From Candidatus Rokuibacteriota bacterium (lineage in GTDB: Bacteria > Methylomirabilota > Methylomirabilia > Rokubacteriales > CSP1-6): a DNA stretch of 5,270 nt. Below are positions 1 through 5,170 of the stretch, piece after piece; the first letter of the stretch is position 1; each line of letters begins with the position of its first letter. The notes beneath the pieces are model-generated. The model saw nothing but the letters and a program-made list of their open reading frames with translations. It was not told the DNA's origin and ran no database searches. The stretch covers positions 1 through 5,270 of the forward strand of contig JACOVB010000175.1 of the NCBI GenBank assembly GCA_016177555.1, given 5' to 3'. Made by a program: the position numbers and the translations under genes.

Positions 1-1216
1 GGATCCGCGCCTTCTGGAGGCGCTTCACCACGCGCTCCGGGGACTTCGGCAGCTCCAGCGTGAACTCCTTGAAGAAGGGCGCGCCGAAGCGGAGGCGGAC
101 GCCCGGGACCTGGGCGAGGGCTCCGGCCGCGTAGTGCGCCTTGGCCGCGGACAGCTCGCCCACCTTGCGCAGGCCCTGCTTGCCCAGGATGGACACGTAG
201 ATGGTGGCCATCAGCGCGCAGAGGGCGACGTTGGTGCAGATGTTGGACGTGGCCTTCTCGCGGCGGATGTGCTGCTCGCGCGTCTGGAGCGTGAGCACGA
301 AGCCCCGCTGCCCGTCTCGGTCCACGGTGGCGCCCACGAGGCGCCCCGGCATGCGGCGGACCAGGTCCTGCTTCGCCGCGAAGACCCCGAGGCTGGGGCC
401 GCCGAAGCTCATCGCGACGCCGAGCCCCTGCCCCTCGCCCACCACGATGTCGGCGCCGAGGGCGCCCGGTGGGGTGAGGAGCCCCAGGTTCACGGGGTCC
501 GCCACCACCACGAGAAGCGCGCCGGCGGCATGGGCGATCTCCGCGGCGGCCCGCACATCCTCCAGGCAGCCGAAGAAGTTCGGGTACTGGACGACCACCG
601 CGGCCGTCTTCTCCGAGACCGCCTTGCGCAGGGCCTCCAGGTCCGTGACGCCATCGCCGAGGGGCGCCGAGCGGAGCCGGACATCCACCCCCTCGCAGTA
701 GGTCTCCACCACCTGCCGGTAGAGCGGGTTGACCCCGCGCGAGAGGAGGATGGCGTCGCGTCCCGTCACCGCATGCGCCATGAGCACCGCCTCGGCCAGC
801 GAGGAGGCCCCATCGTAGATGGAGGCATTGGCCACGTCCATCCCCGTGAGCTCGGCCATCATCGTCTGGTACTCGAAGATGGTGCGGAGCGTCCCCTGGC
901 TCGCCTCCGGCTGGTACGGCGTGTAGGCCGTGAAGAACTCCCCGCGCGAGATCAGGTGATTGATGGGGCTCGGGATCGCGTGATCGTAGGAGCCGGCGCC
1001 CAGGAAGCAGGCGTAGTCATCGGCGCCCGCATTCCGCGCGGCCATGGCGCGCAGGTGGCGCACCAGATCGGTCTCGGCCATGGCGGCCGGCAGGGCGAGC
1101 GGGCGCGCGAGCCGCGCCTTGGCCGGGACGCCAGCCAGCAGGTCCTCGATGCTTCCCGCGCCGATCCGGGCGAGCATCTCCCGCTGCTGGGCGGCCGTAT
1201 TGGAGATGTAGCGCAT
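1..1216 (-). CDS. gcvPA: Glycine dehydrogenase (decarboxylating) subunit 1, 3' end missing
   Basis: N-terminal-type half of the split P-protein of the glycine cleavage system. With GcvPB it decarboxylates glycine and loads the aminomethyl group onto lipoyl-GcvH in the cytoplasm. Translation from the ATG at 1216 gives 405 residues without a stop before the window edge; the family is usually about 440-450 residues, so some 40 are missing. Visible family blocks are FLGAGSYDH (71-79), the segment from YTPYQPEASQGTLR (98-111) to IYDGASSLAEA (133-143), GEGQGLGVAMSFGGPSLG (260-277) and REQHIRREKATSNICTN (313-329). The PLP-binding lysine of the P-protein belongs to the GcvPB half, so its absence here is expected. 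The start is 24 bases after the gcvH stop, with GAGG at 1224-1227 and AGGAG at 1229-1233 as candidate ribosome sites. It should be cotranscribed with gcvT-gcvH, and gcvPB probably follows outside the window. Family assignment is very secure. Confidence 0.96.
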   Translation of the reverse strand, partial: MRYISNTAAQQREMLARIGAGSIEDLLAGVPAKARLARPLALPAAMAETDLVRHLRAMAARNAGADDYACFLGAGSYDHAIPSPINHLISRGEFFTAYTPYQPEASQGTLRTIFEYQTMMAELTGMDVANASIYDGASSLAEAVLMAHAVTGRDAILLSRGVNPLYRQVVETYCEGVDVRLRSAPLGDGVTDLEALRKAVSEKTAAVVVQYPNFFGCLEDVRAAAEIAHAAGALLVVVADPVNLGLLTPPGALGADIVVGEGQGLGVAMSFGGPSLGVFAAKQDLVRRMPGRLVGATVDRDGQRGFVLTLQTREQHIRREKATSNICTNVALCALMATIYVSILGKQGLRKVGELSAAKAHYAAGALAQVPGVRLRFGAPFFKEFTLELPKSPERVVKRLQKARI

Positions 1217-1240
1217 GTCCGGTCCTCGCTCCTGTTCCGC

Positions 1241-1633
1241 TCAGTGCGAGGCCGCCGCGATGAGCTGCTGATAGGCCTCGGCGCTCATGAGCCCGTCGGC
1301 CTCGGCGGGATTCGACAGCTTCACGACAATCATCCACCCCTGGCCGTACGGGTCGGTGTTCACGGTCTCGGGCTTCTTGGGCAGCTCACCGTTGACCTCC
1401 ACGATCTCCCCGGAGAGCGGCGCGAAGAGGTCGGACACCGCCTTCACCGACTCCACCACCCCGAAGGTCTTCGCGGCCGTGACCCTGGCGCCGACCTTCG
1501 GCAGCTCCACGAAGACCACATCCCCCAGCTGCTCCTGCGCGAAGGCGGTGATACCGATGCGGGCCTGGCCGCCCTCGATCTTCGCCCACTCGTGCTCCGT
1601 GGTGTACTTGAGGTCTACCGGAACGTGTGCCAT
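1241..1633 (-). CDS. gcvH: Glycine cleavage system H protein (lipoyl carrier)
   Basis: Lipoyl-carrying shuttle protein of glycine cleavage. It accepts the aminomethyl group from the P-protein, presents it to GcvT, and is then reoxidised by dihydrolipoamide dehydrogenase, which is not seen here. The product is 130 residues, normal for the family. It shows the N-terminal YTTEHEWAK block (10-18), GITAFAQEQLGDVVFVELP (27-45) and the lipoylation segment GVVESVKAVSD (58-68), with Lys64 as the lipoyl site. The C-terminal NTDPYGQGWM and SAEAYQQL segments are also typical. The start is the ATG at 1633, with GGGAGG at 1638-1643 four bases upstream. The same frame stays open further upstream, opposite and inside gcvT, but the SD and the homology both point to 1633. 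It lies between gcvT (25-base gap) and gcvPA (24-base gap) in one operon. The protein could also feed lipoyl relay to other complexes, which cannot be judged here. Confidence 0.97.
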   Translation of the reverse strand: MAHVPVDLKYTTEHEWAKIEGGQARIGITAFAQEQLGDVVFVELPKVGARVTAAKTFGVVESVKAVSDLFAPLSGEIVEVNGELPKKPETVNTDPYGQGWMIVVKLSNPAEADGLMSAEAYQQLIAAASH

Positions 1634-1658
1634 CTCGCCTCCCTCGGGCTTCTGGTAT

Positions 1659-2777
1659 CTAGGCCTTCTTGGTGTGGGACGGGTGGAACGGCGTGCGCAC
1701 GATGCGCGCCCGATTGGATGCCCCGCGGATCTCCACGTCGACCTCGGTGCCGGCCGCGGCCAGATCGGCCCGGACGTAGCCCATGCCGATGCCGCGCTCG
1801 AGGCTCGGCGCGAACGAGCCGGAGGTGACCGCGCCGACCTCGGCGCCCGCCTTGAGGAGGCGGTAGCCGTGACGCGGCACGGCCCGCTCCACCATCTCGA
1901 AGCCCACGAGCTTGCGCGCGACGCCGCGCGCGCGCAGGGCCTCGATGGCCGCCCGCCCGATGAACTCCCCCTTGGCCGGCTTGACGACCCAGCCGAGGCC
2001 GGCCTCGAGGGGGTTCGTCGTCTGGTCGATGTCGTTGCCATACAGCGCGTAGCGCATCTCGAGTCGGAGCGTGTCGCGCGCGCCGAGGCCGATGGGCTGG
2101 ATGCCATCGGGCTGGCCGGCGTCCATGAGGGCGCGCCACAACCGCTCCGCATCGCCGGCCGCCACGTAGAGCTCGAAGCCGTCCTCGCCCGTGTAGCCCG
2201 TGCGCGAGATGAGGGCCGACACTCCGGCCACCCGCCCCCGCGCGCAGTGGTAGTAGGCGATGCCCGTCACGTTGCGATCCGCGAGCCGTCCGACGAGAGC
2301 TTCGGCCCTCGGCCCCTGCACCGCCAGGAGCCCGGTCTCCACGCCCACGTTCCGCCACTCGGCGCCCGCGCCTTGCGCCGTCACCCACGCCCAGTCCTTG
2401 TCGGTGTTGGCGGCGTTGACGGTCAGCATGAACTGCTCGGGCCCGAGCCGGTAGAGCGTGAGGTCGTCCACGACGCCGCCCTCCGGGTCGCAGAGCAGCG
2501 TGTACTGGACCTGGCCCTCGGCCAGCACCGAGGCGTCGTTGGTGGTGAGCCGCTGCACGACCGCGAGGGCCTCGGGCCCGCGCACCTCGAGCTCGCCCAT
2601 GTGGCTGATGTCGAAGAGCCCCACGGCCCCGCGCACGGCGCGGTGCTCCTCGATGATGCCGGCATACTGCACGGGCATCTCCCACCCGCCGAAGGGCACC
2701 ATCTTCGCCCCCGCCCTGACGTGGACGTCGAAGAGCGGTGTGCGCTTGAGCTTCGCCGAGGGGGTGGAGGTGGTCAT
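1659..2777 (-). CDS. gcvT: Aminomethyltransferase (glycine cleavage T protein)
   Basis: Transfers the methylene carbon from aminomethyl-lipoyl GcvH to tetrahydrofolate, giving 5,10-methylene-THF and releasing ammonia. The product has 372 residues, close to the usual 360-375. Visible blocks are TPLFDVHVRAGAKMVPFGGW (13-32), FDISHMGEL (55-63), GGVVDDL (100-106, whose acidic pair I take as the region of the folate-site catalytic aspartate), RTGYTGEDGFELY (192-204), GLGARDTLRLE (230-240), NPLEAGLGW (255-263) and TSGSFAPSL (318-326). Family membership is secure, and it is not a folate-binding YgfZ-type paralogue because the full T-protein blocks and the gcvHP context are present. The ATG at 2777 is preceded in frame by a TAA at 2797-2799 with no earlier start. 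A later start at Met26 would remove the conserved N-terminal block. No Shine-Dalgarno precedes the ATG (TTTCCTC lies directly upstream). It is the first gene of the gcv operon. Confidence 0.97.
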   Translation of the reverse strand: MTTSTPSAKLKRTPLFDVHVRAGAKMVPFGGWEMPVQYAGIIEEHRAVRGAVGLFDISHMGELEVRGPEALAVVQRLTTNDASVLAEGQVQYTLLCDPEGGVVDDLTLYRLGPEQFMLTVNAANTDKDWAWVTAQGAGAEWRNVGVETGLLAVQGPRAEALVGRLADRNVTGIAYYHCARGRVAGVSALISRTGYTGEDGFELYVAAGDAERLWRALMDAGQPDGIQPIGLGARDTLRLEMRYALYGNDIDQTTNPLEAGLGWVVKPAKGEFIGRAAIEALRARGVARKLVGFEMVERAVPRHGYRLLKAGAEVGAVTSGSFAPSLERGIGMGYVRADLAAAGTEVDVEIRGASNRARIVRTPFHPSHTKKA

Positions 2778-2792
2778 GAGGAAACCCGGATC

Positions 2793-2821
2793 ATCTTAAT
2801 CGAGCGGGCGCGGCAGGTAAA
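2793..2821 (-). promoter_or_regulatory. Candidate sigma70 promoter for gcvT-gcvH-gcvPA
   Basis: Read on the minus strand, TTTACC (2816-2821, 4 of 6 matches to the -35 consensus) and TAAGAT (2793-2798, 4 of 6 to the -10) are separated by exactly 17 bases. Both lie in one of the few AT-richer patches of this gap. Transcription would begin near 2785-2787, leaving a leader of only about 8-9 bases before the gcvT ATG. This fits the lack of a Shine-Dalgarno there. It is a pattern match only. Confidence 0.4.
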
Positions 2822-2829
2822 GCGGGAGT

Positions 2830-2857
2830 GCGGCTCGACAGGCGGGCGGCGAGCCGC
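2830..2857. repeat. Perfect 8-bp inverted repeat upstream of the gcvT promoter
   Basis: GCGGCTCG at 2830-2837 and its exact reverse complement CGAGCCGC at 2850-2857 flank a 12-base spacer. The right-hand edge of the candidate gcvT -35 lies 8 bases away. The two half-sites could be an operator bound by a dimeric regulator. On the RNA level they could instead form a hairpin ending transcripts from the lipoprotein gene, though no T-run follows. Inverted repeats of this length are not rare in such GC-rich DNA, so function is unproven. Confidence 0.35.
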
Positions 2858-2859
2858 AG

Positions 2860-2874
2860 GCGCGCGCGCGCGCG
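2860..2874. repeat. Alternating GC dinucleotide run
   Basis: Fifteen bases of strictly alternating G and C in the lipoprotein-gcvT gap. Such runs can adopt left-handed Z-DNA under negative supercoiling and are prone to replication slippage. No role can be read from sequence alone; it may be just an extreme of local base composition. Confidence 0.6.
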
Positions 2875-2886
2875 GGTCGCCGCCCC

Positions 2887-2907
2887 CCGCGGCGCCGCTC
2901 GCCGCGG
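2887..2907 (-). terminator. Hairpin 18 bases after the lipoprotein stop, possible terminator
   Basis: On the minus strand, CCGCGGCG (2900-2907), a 5-base loop (AGCGG) and CGCCGCGG (2887-2894) form a perfect, all-GC 8-bp stem. It begins 18 bases after the TGA of the lipoprotein gene. It is followed by a G-run rather than a T-run, so it is not a classical intrinsic terminator. It could slow polymerase, protect the 3' end of the transcript, or have no function. Confidence 0.35.
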
Positions 2908-2925
2908 AGTCAGGCCAGCAGGATC

Positions 2926-3360
2926 TCAGCGAGTGGAGTAGCCGCGGCCGCTCATGCAGGCCCCGAACGCCTGGTCGTACCCGTCCTTGGACTTGGAGTA
3001 GTTGTAGGTGCCGCCGATGCCCGCCCCGCCGATGCCGCCGGCCGCCGCCCCGATGGCCGCGCCGGTCCCCGGCCGCCCCGTGGCCGCGCCGATGGCCGCG
3101 CCCGCCGCCGCCCCGCCGAGCGCGCCGATCAGCGCGCCGACGCCAGCCCCCTTGGCGGTGTCCATCGCCGGGTCGAAGCCCGACTGCTGCTTGGCCCAGG
3201 CCTGGCACTCCGCCTGGTCCCGCGACTGCTGCTCGGCGGTCTGACCCTTCTGCGGGTAGGCGTAGACATTGGGCCGCTCGGCCGAGGCGCAGCCCGAGAG
3301 CATTGCCGCGAAGCCGATGATGGTCCCCCAGGTGGTGACTCGCTGCCATGAACGCTTCAT
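2926..3360 (-). CDS. Glycine-zipper outer-membrane lipoprotein, function unknown
   Basis: Encodes a 144-residue predicted lipoprotein. The signal peptide has a KR n-region, a hydrophobic core (about 11-21) and a lipobox LSGC with the lipidated Cys at position 24. Ala at +2 means no inner-membrane retention signal, so outer-membrane anchoring is expected. Residues 31-68 are hydrophilic and Gln-rich. Residues 71-117 are a glycine zipper with GxxxG-spaced Gly/Ala, interrupted by GRPGTG (95-100), suggesting two hydrophobic hairpin-like segments able to pack in or on a membrane. Two further cysteines (52 in AECQAW and 135 in FGACMSGRGY) could form a periplasmic disulfide; this Cys pair around a zipper recurs in small envelope lipoproteins of this kind. 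The start at 3360 is chosen because GGGGGAG precedes it by 5 bases and it begins the signal peptide; the frame stays open upstream to 3453. No specific function can be assigned; envelope integrity or stress is a guess. Confidence 0.85.
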   Translation of the reverse strand: MKRSWQRVTTWGTIIGFAAMLSGCASAERPNVYAYPQKGQTAEQQSRDQAECQAWAKQQSGFDPAMDTAKGAGVGALIGALGGAAAGAAIGAATGRPGTGAAIGAAAGGIGGAGIGGTYNYSKSKDGYDQAFGACMSGRGYSTR

Positions 3361-3365
3361 GTGGA

Positions 3366-3372
3366 CTCCCCC
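3366..3372 (-). promoter_or_regulatory. Shine-Dalgarno fixing the lipoprotein start
   Basis: The minus strand reads GGGGGAG, 5 bases before the ATG at 3360. This supports the start at the signal peptide over the upstream in-frame start at 3453, which would put 31 charged residues before the signal sequence. Confidence 0.75.
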
Positions 3373-3411
3373 TTCCGTGTGGATCGAGCCGGCGCATGAC
3401 CGTCTCGTCCC

Positions 3412-3440
3412 ATTATCTACACGAACGCGCCAGGGGCGAA
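3412..3440 (-). promoter_or_regulatory. Weak candidate promoter for the lipoprotein gene
   Basis: The minus strand carries GATAAT (3412-3417, 5 of 6 to the -10 consensus) 17 bases downstream of TTCGCC (3435-3440, 3 of 6 to the -35). The start point would fall near 3405, giving a leader of about 45 bases. I see no convincing terminator between the pxpA stop and this site, so the lipoprotein gene may also be reached by read-through from pxpA. Confidence 0.3.
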
Positions 3441-3462
3441 GCTTCTGTTGCACCAGCTCCCG

Positions 3463-4236
3463 CTATGCCGTGGGAAGCCAGTCGCGCAGTGGCTTCACCT
3501 GGCAGCCGGTCTTCTCCAGCGCCTCGCGAACCGCCCGCACGTTCCTGTCGGCGCCCGGGGTATCGCCGTGGCAGCAGATGGTCTGGATGGAGATGTCGAT
3601 CTCGACGCCATCGAGCGTTCGCACCTTGCCCTCCATGGCCATCTTCACCGCCTGGGCCGCGGCCCTGGCGGGATCGATGATGACCGAGCCCGGAGTCTTC
3701 CGCGACACCAGCGTCCCGTCCACGTTGTAGGCGCGGTCGGCGAACCCCTCGGAGGCGACGCGGGCGCCCATCTTCCGGCAGGTCGCGTCGTACTTGCCCG
3801 AGGCGAGCGTCATCAGGATCAGCCCCGAGTCCATCGCGGCCTGCCCCGCTGCCGCCGCCAGCGCCTCGTCGGCCTCCATCATGTTGTAGAGGACGCCGTG
3901 CGGCTTCACGTGCTGGACATCGGCCCCGGCCACGCGGAGATACTCGCGCAGGGCACCGGTCTGGTAGCACATGTAGTCGCGCACCTCCTGGGGCGTCACG
4001 TCCATCTGCCGCCGGCCGAAGCCCATGAGGTCCGGCAGCCCCGGGTGGGAGCCCACGGCGACGCCGTGCTTGAGCGCCAGCTCCACGGTCTTGCGGATCA
4101 CGTGCGGATCCCCGCCGTGGAAGCCGCAGGCCACGTTCGCCGAGGTGATGAACGGCATGACGGCCTCGTCGGCCCCGAGCGTCCAGCGCCCGTAGGACTC
4201 CCCCATATCGCAGTTGAGATCGATGATCTTCGCCAT
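3463..4236 (-). CDS. pxpA: LamB/YcsF family protein, 5-oxoprolinase subunit A (PxpA)-like
   Basis: Member of the LamB/YcsF family, whose characterised form is subunit A of the ATP-dependent bacterial 5-oxoprolinase PxpABC, which opens 5-oxoproline to glutamate in the cytoplasm. The product is 257 residues, about the usual length. Family blocks are DLNCDMGES (6-14), ANVACGFHGGDP (33-44), SHPGLPDLMGFGRR (63-76), VKPHGVLYN (110-118), FADRAYNVDGTLVSR (165-179) and CCHGDTPGA (221-229); the conserved Asp, His and Glu residues in these fit a sugar-deacetylase-like barrel. The ATG at 4236 is chosen for AAGGAG 8 bases upstream and because DLNCD should start near residue 6; an in-frame upstream start at 4296 adds 20 unconserved residues. 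No pxpB or pxpC lies on either side: the next genes are a lipoprotein gene downstream and a divergent SDR gene. The family is secure, but 5-oxoprolinase activity is inferred, and solitary members may do something else. Confidence 0.92.
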   Translation of the reverse strand: MAKIIDLNCDMGESYGRWTLGADEAVMPFITSANVACGFHGGDPHVIRKTVELALKHGVAVGSHPGLPDLMGFGRRQMDVTPQEVRDYMCYQTGALREYLRVAGADVQHVKPHGVLYNMMEADEALAAAAGQAAMDSGLILMTLASGKYDATCRKMGARVASEGFADRAYNVDGTLVSRKTPGSVIIDPARAAAQAVKMAMEGKVRTLDGVEIDISIQTICCHGDTPGADRNVRAVREALEKTGCQVKPLRDWLPTA

Positions 4237-4244
4237 GTCGGTGG

Positions 4245-4250
4245 CTCCTT
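4245..4250 (-). promoter_or_regulatory. Shine-Dalgarno fixing the pxpA start
   Basis: The minus strand reads AAGGAG, 8 bases before the ATG at 4236. It is the best ribosome site in the window and decides against the upstream in-frame start at 4296. Confidence 0.8.
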
Positions 4251-4328
4251 CTCTCGCGGGTCCTGAGTCGGTGCCCTCGCTGCCCTTCGATTCCAAGAGT
4301 ACCTCGCCAACGTGAGACCGCGGGGCGC

Positions 4329-4334
4329 ATTATA
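4329..4334 (-). promoter_or_regulatory. Candidate -10 element for pxpA
   Basis: The minus strand reads a perfect TATAAT, about 92 bases before the pxpA start, in an otherwise GC-rich gap. No good -35 hexamer is found 16-19 bases upstream (the 17-base position reads TGTCGT), so either an activator is needed or the match is fortuitous. The predicted leader is about 86 bases. Confidence 0.4.
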
Positions 4335-4336
4335 CT
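4331..4336 (+). promoter_or_regulatory. Candidate -10 element for the SDR gene
   Basis: The plus strand reads TATACT (5 of 6 to the -10 consensus), 60 bases before the SDR ATG, and shares four bases with the opposing TATAAT. The region 16-19 bases upstream (around 4306-4314) has no clear -35. The predicted leader is about 50-55 bases. Confidence 0.35.
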
Positions 4337-4383
4337 CGGCGGGCGGAAGTGACGACACCCACGAGGCGCCGACACCACATCAC

Positions 4384-4390
4384 GGGGGGG
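4384..4390 (+). promoter_or_regulatory. Purine-rich ribosome site for the SDR gene
   Basis: A run of seven G ends 6 bases before the ATG at 4397. It is a G-rich rather than canonical AGGAGG site. It supports the ATG over the upstream in-frame GTG at 4349, which would add 16 residues ahead of the normal SDR N-terminus. Confidence 0.6.
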
Positions 4391-4396
4391 ATCGAC

Positions 4397-5170
4397 ATGG
4401 CCGGGGACTACGAGCACAAGGTGGTCGTCATCACGGGCGGCGGGGGCGGAATCGGGCGCGCAGCCGCCCTGCGATTCGTTTCGGAAGGGGCGCGCGTCGT
4501 GCTGGTGGACGTGGCGCCGGCGGGGCTCCAGGAGAGCGCGGCCGCCGTGAAGCGGGCCGGCGGCGAGGCTCTCACCGTGGAGGCCGACGTGACCCGGGCC
4601 GCGGAGGTCCAGCGCTACGTGGCGGCTACGGTCGAGCGCTTTGGCGGCATCGACTGCTTCTTCAACAACGCGGGCATTCTGGGCGACGTCGCGCCGCTGA
4701 CGGAGTACCCGGAAGAGGTCTTCGACCGGGTCATCGCGGTCAACCTCAAGGGCGTGTGGCTCGGGCTCCGCCACGTGGTGCCGGCGATCCGGCAGCGCGG
4801 GGGCGGCGCCATCGTCAACACCGCCTCCATCGCGGGCCTCCGGGGGTCGCCCAACCTCGTCGCCTACACGGCGAGCAAGCACGCGGTGGTGGGAATCACC
4901 CGCACCGCGGCCCTCGAGCTGGCGCGCCACGGGATCCGCGTGAACGCCATCTGCCCCGCCCCCATCGAGACGGCCATGGCCCAAGCGCTCCACGTGGGCT
5001 TCAACGCCAGGGACGAGGACGCGGCCCGGCGGCGGTTCGAGACGACGATCCCCATGCGGCGCTACGGGACGCCCACGGAGGTGGCCGAGCTGGTCGTGTT
5101 CCTCTGCGGCCCGGGCGCCTCCTTCATCAACGGCGGCCTCTACACGGTGGACGGCGGCGCCATGGCCTAG
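4397..5170 (+). CDS. Short-chain dehydrogenase/reductase (classical SDR), substrate unknown
   Basis: NAD(P)-dependent oxidoreductase with a Rossmann fold, expected to be cytoplasmic. The product is 257 residues, typical of the classical SDR group. Motifs are the cofactor loop TGGGGGIG (13-20), Asp38 at the end of the second strand (VLVDV), which favours NAD(H) over NADP(H), DV at 64-65, NNAG (90-93), and a complete catalytic tetrad of Asn116, Ser144, Tyr157 and Lys161 within YTASK. The C-terminal VDGG is also standard. The ATG at 4397 puts the cofactor motif at its usual distance from the N-terminus; an in-frame GTG at 4349 is the alternative. Substrate cannot be read from sequence; family members act on sugars, steroids, 3-oxoacyl thioesters and other alcohols. 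It is divergent from pxpA and convergent with the aminotransferase-like gene, overlapping it by 4 bases. Confidence 0.95.
   Translation: MAGDYEHKVVVITGGGGGIGRAAALRFVSEGARVVLVDVAPAGLQESAAAVKRAGGEALTVEADVTRAAEVQRYVAATVERFGGIDCFFNNAGILGDVAPLTEYPEEVFDRVIAVNLKGVWLGLRHVVPAIRQRGGGAIVNTASIAGLRGSPNLVAYTASKHAVVGITRTAALELARHGIRVNAICPAPIETAMAQALHVGFNARDEDAARRRFETTIPMRRYGTPTEVAELVVFLCGPGASFINGGLYTVDGGAMA
5167..5170. other. Shared CTAG carrying two opposed stop codons
   Basis: The palindrome CTAG supplies the TAG of the rightward SDR gene (5168-5170) and, on the other strand, the TAG of the leftward aminotransferase-like gene (5167-5169). The two genes therefore overlap tail to tail by 4 bases with no room for a terminator between them. 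Confidence 0.8.

Noticed and set aside
134..1828. A 564-codon open frame on the plus strand opposite gcvPA, gcvH and the end of gcvT
   Set aside because: Its product is low-complexity His/Arg/Gly-rich with no recognisable domain. It lies wholly opposite genes with clear family motifs, and such frames arise from strong G/C bias at third codon positions.
2778..2925. Possible glycine riboswitch before gcvT
   Set aside because: I see none of the conserved glycine-aptamer core sequence in the 148-base gap, and the likely transcript start lies almost at the ATG. A covariance-model search would settle it.
1287..3320. A 677-codon open frame on the plus strand across gcvH, gcvT and the lipoprotein gene
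   Set aside because: It crosses three well-supported minus-strand genes and two intergenic gaps, and its C-terminus is Pro/Arg repeats made by GC-rich DNA. It is an antisense artefact.
3438..3445. Palindrome GAAGCTTC between pxpA and the lipoprotein gene as a terminator or operator
   Set aside because: It has no loop and no T-run, and an 8-base palindrome alone is weak evidence; it overlaps the weak -35 candidate but nothing else supports it.
4353..4376. Direct repeat CGACACC at 4353-4359 and 4370-4376, 17 bases apart
   Set aside because: Seven bases in GC-rich DNA can recur by chance, and the copies do not sit symmetrically about the candidate -10 elements.
3413..4993. A 526-codon minus-strand open frame running through pxpA out of frame and opposite the SDR gene
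   Set aside because: pxpA and the SDR gene both have complete family motifs and catalytic residues in their own frames. This frame shows only Arg/Gly/His-rich sequence.
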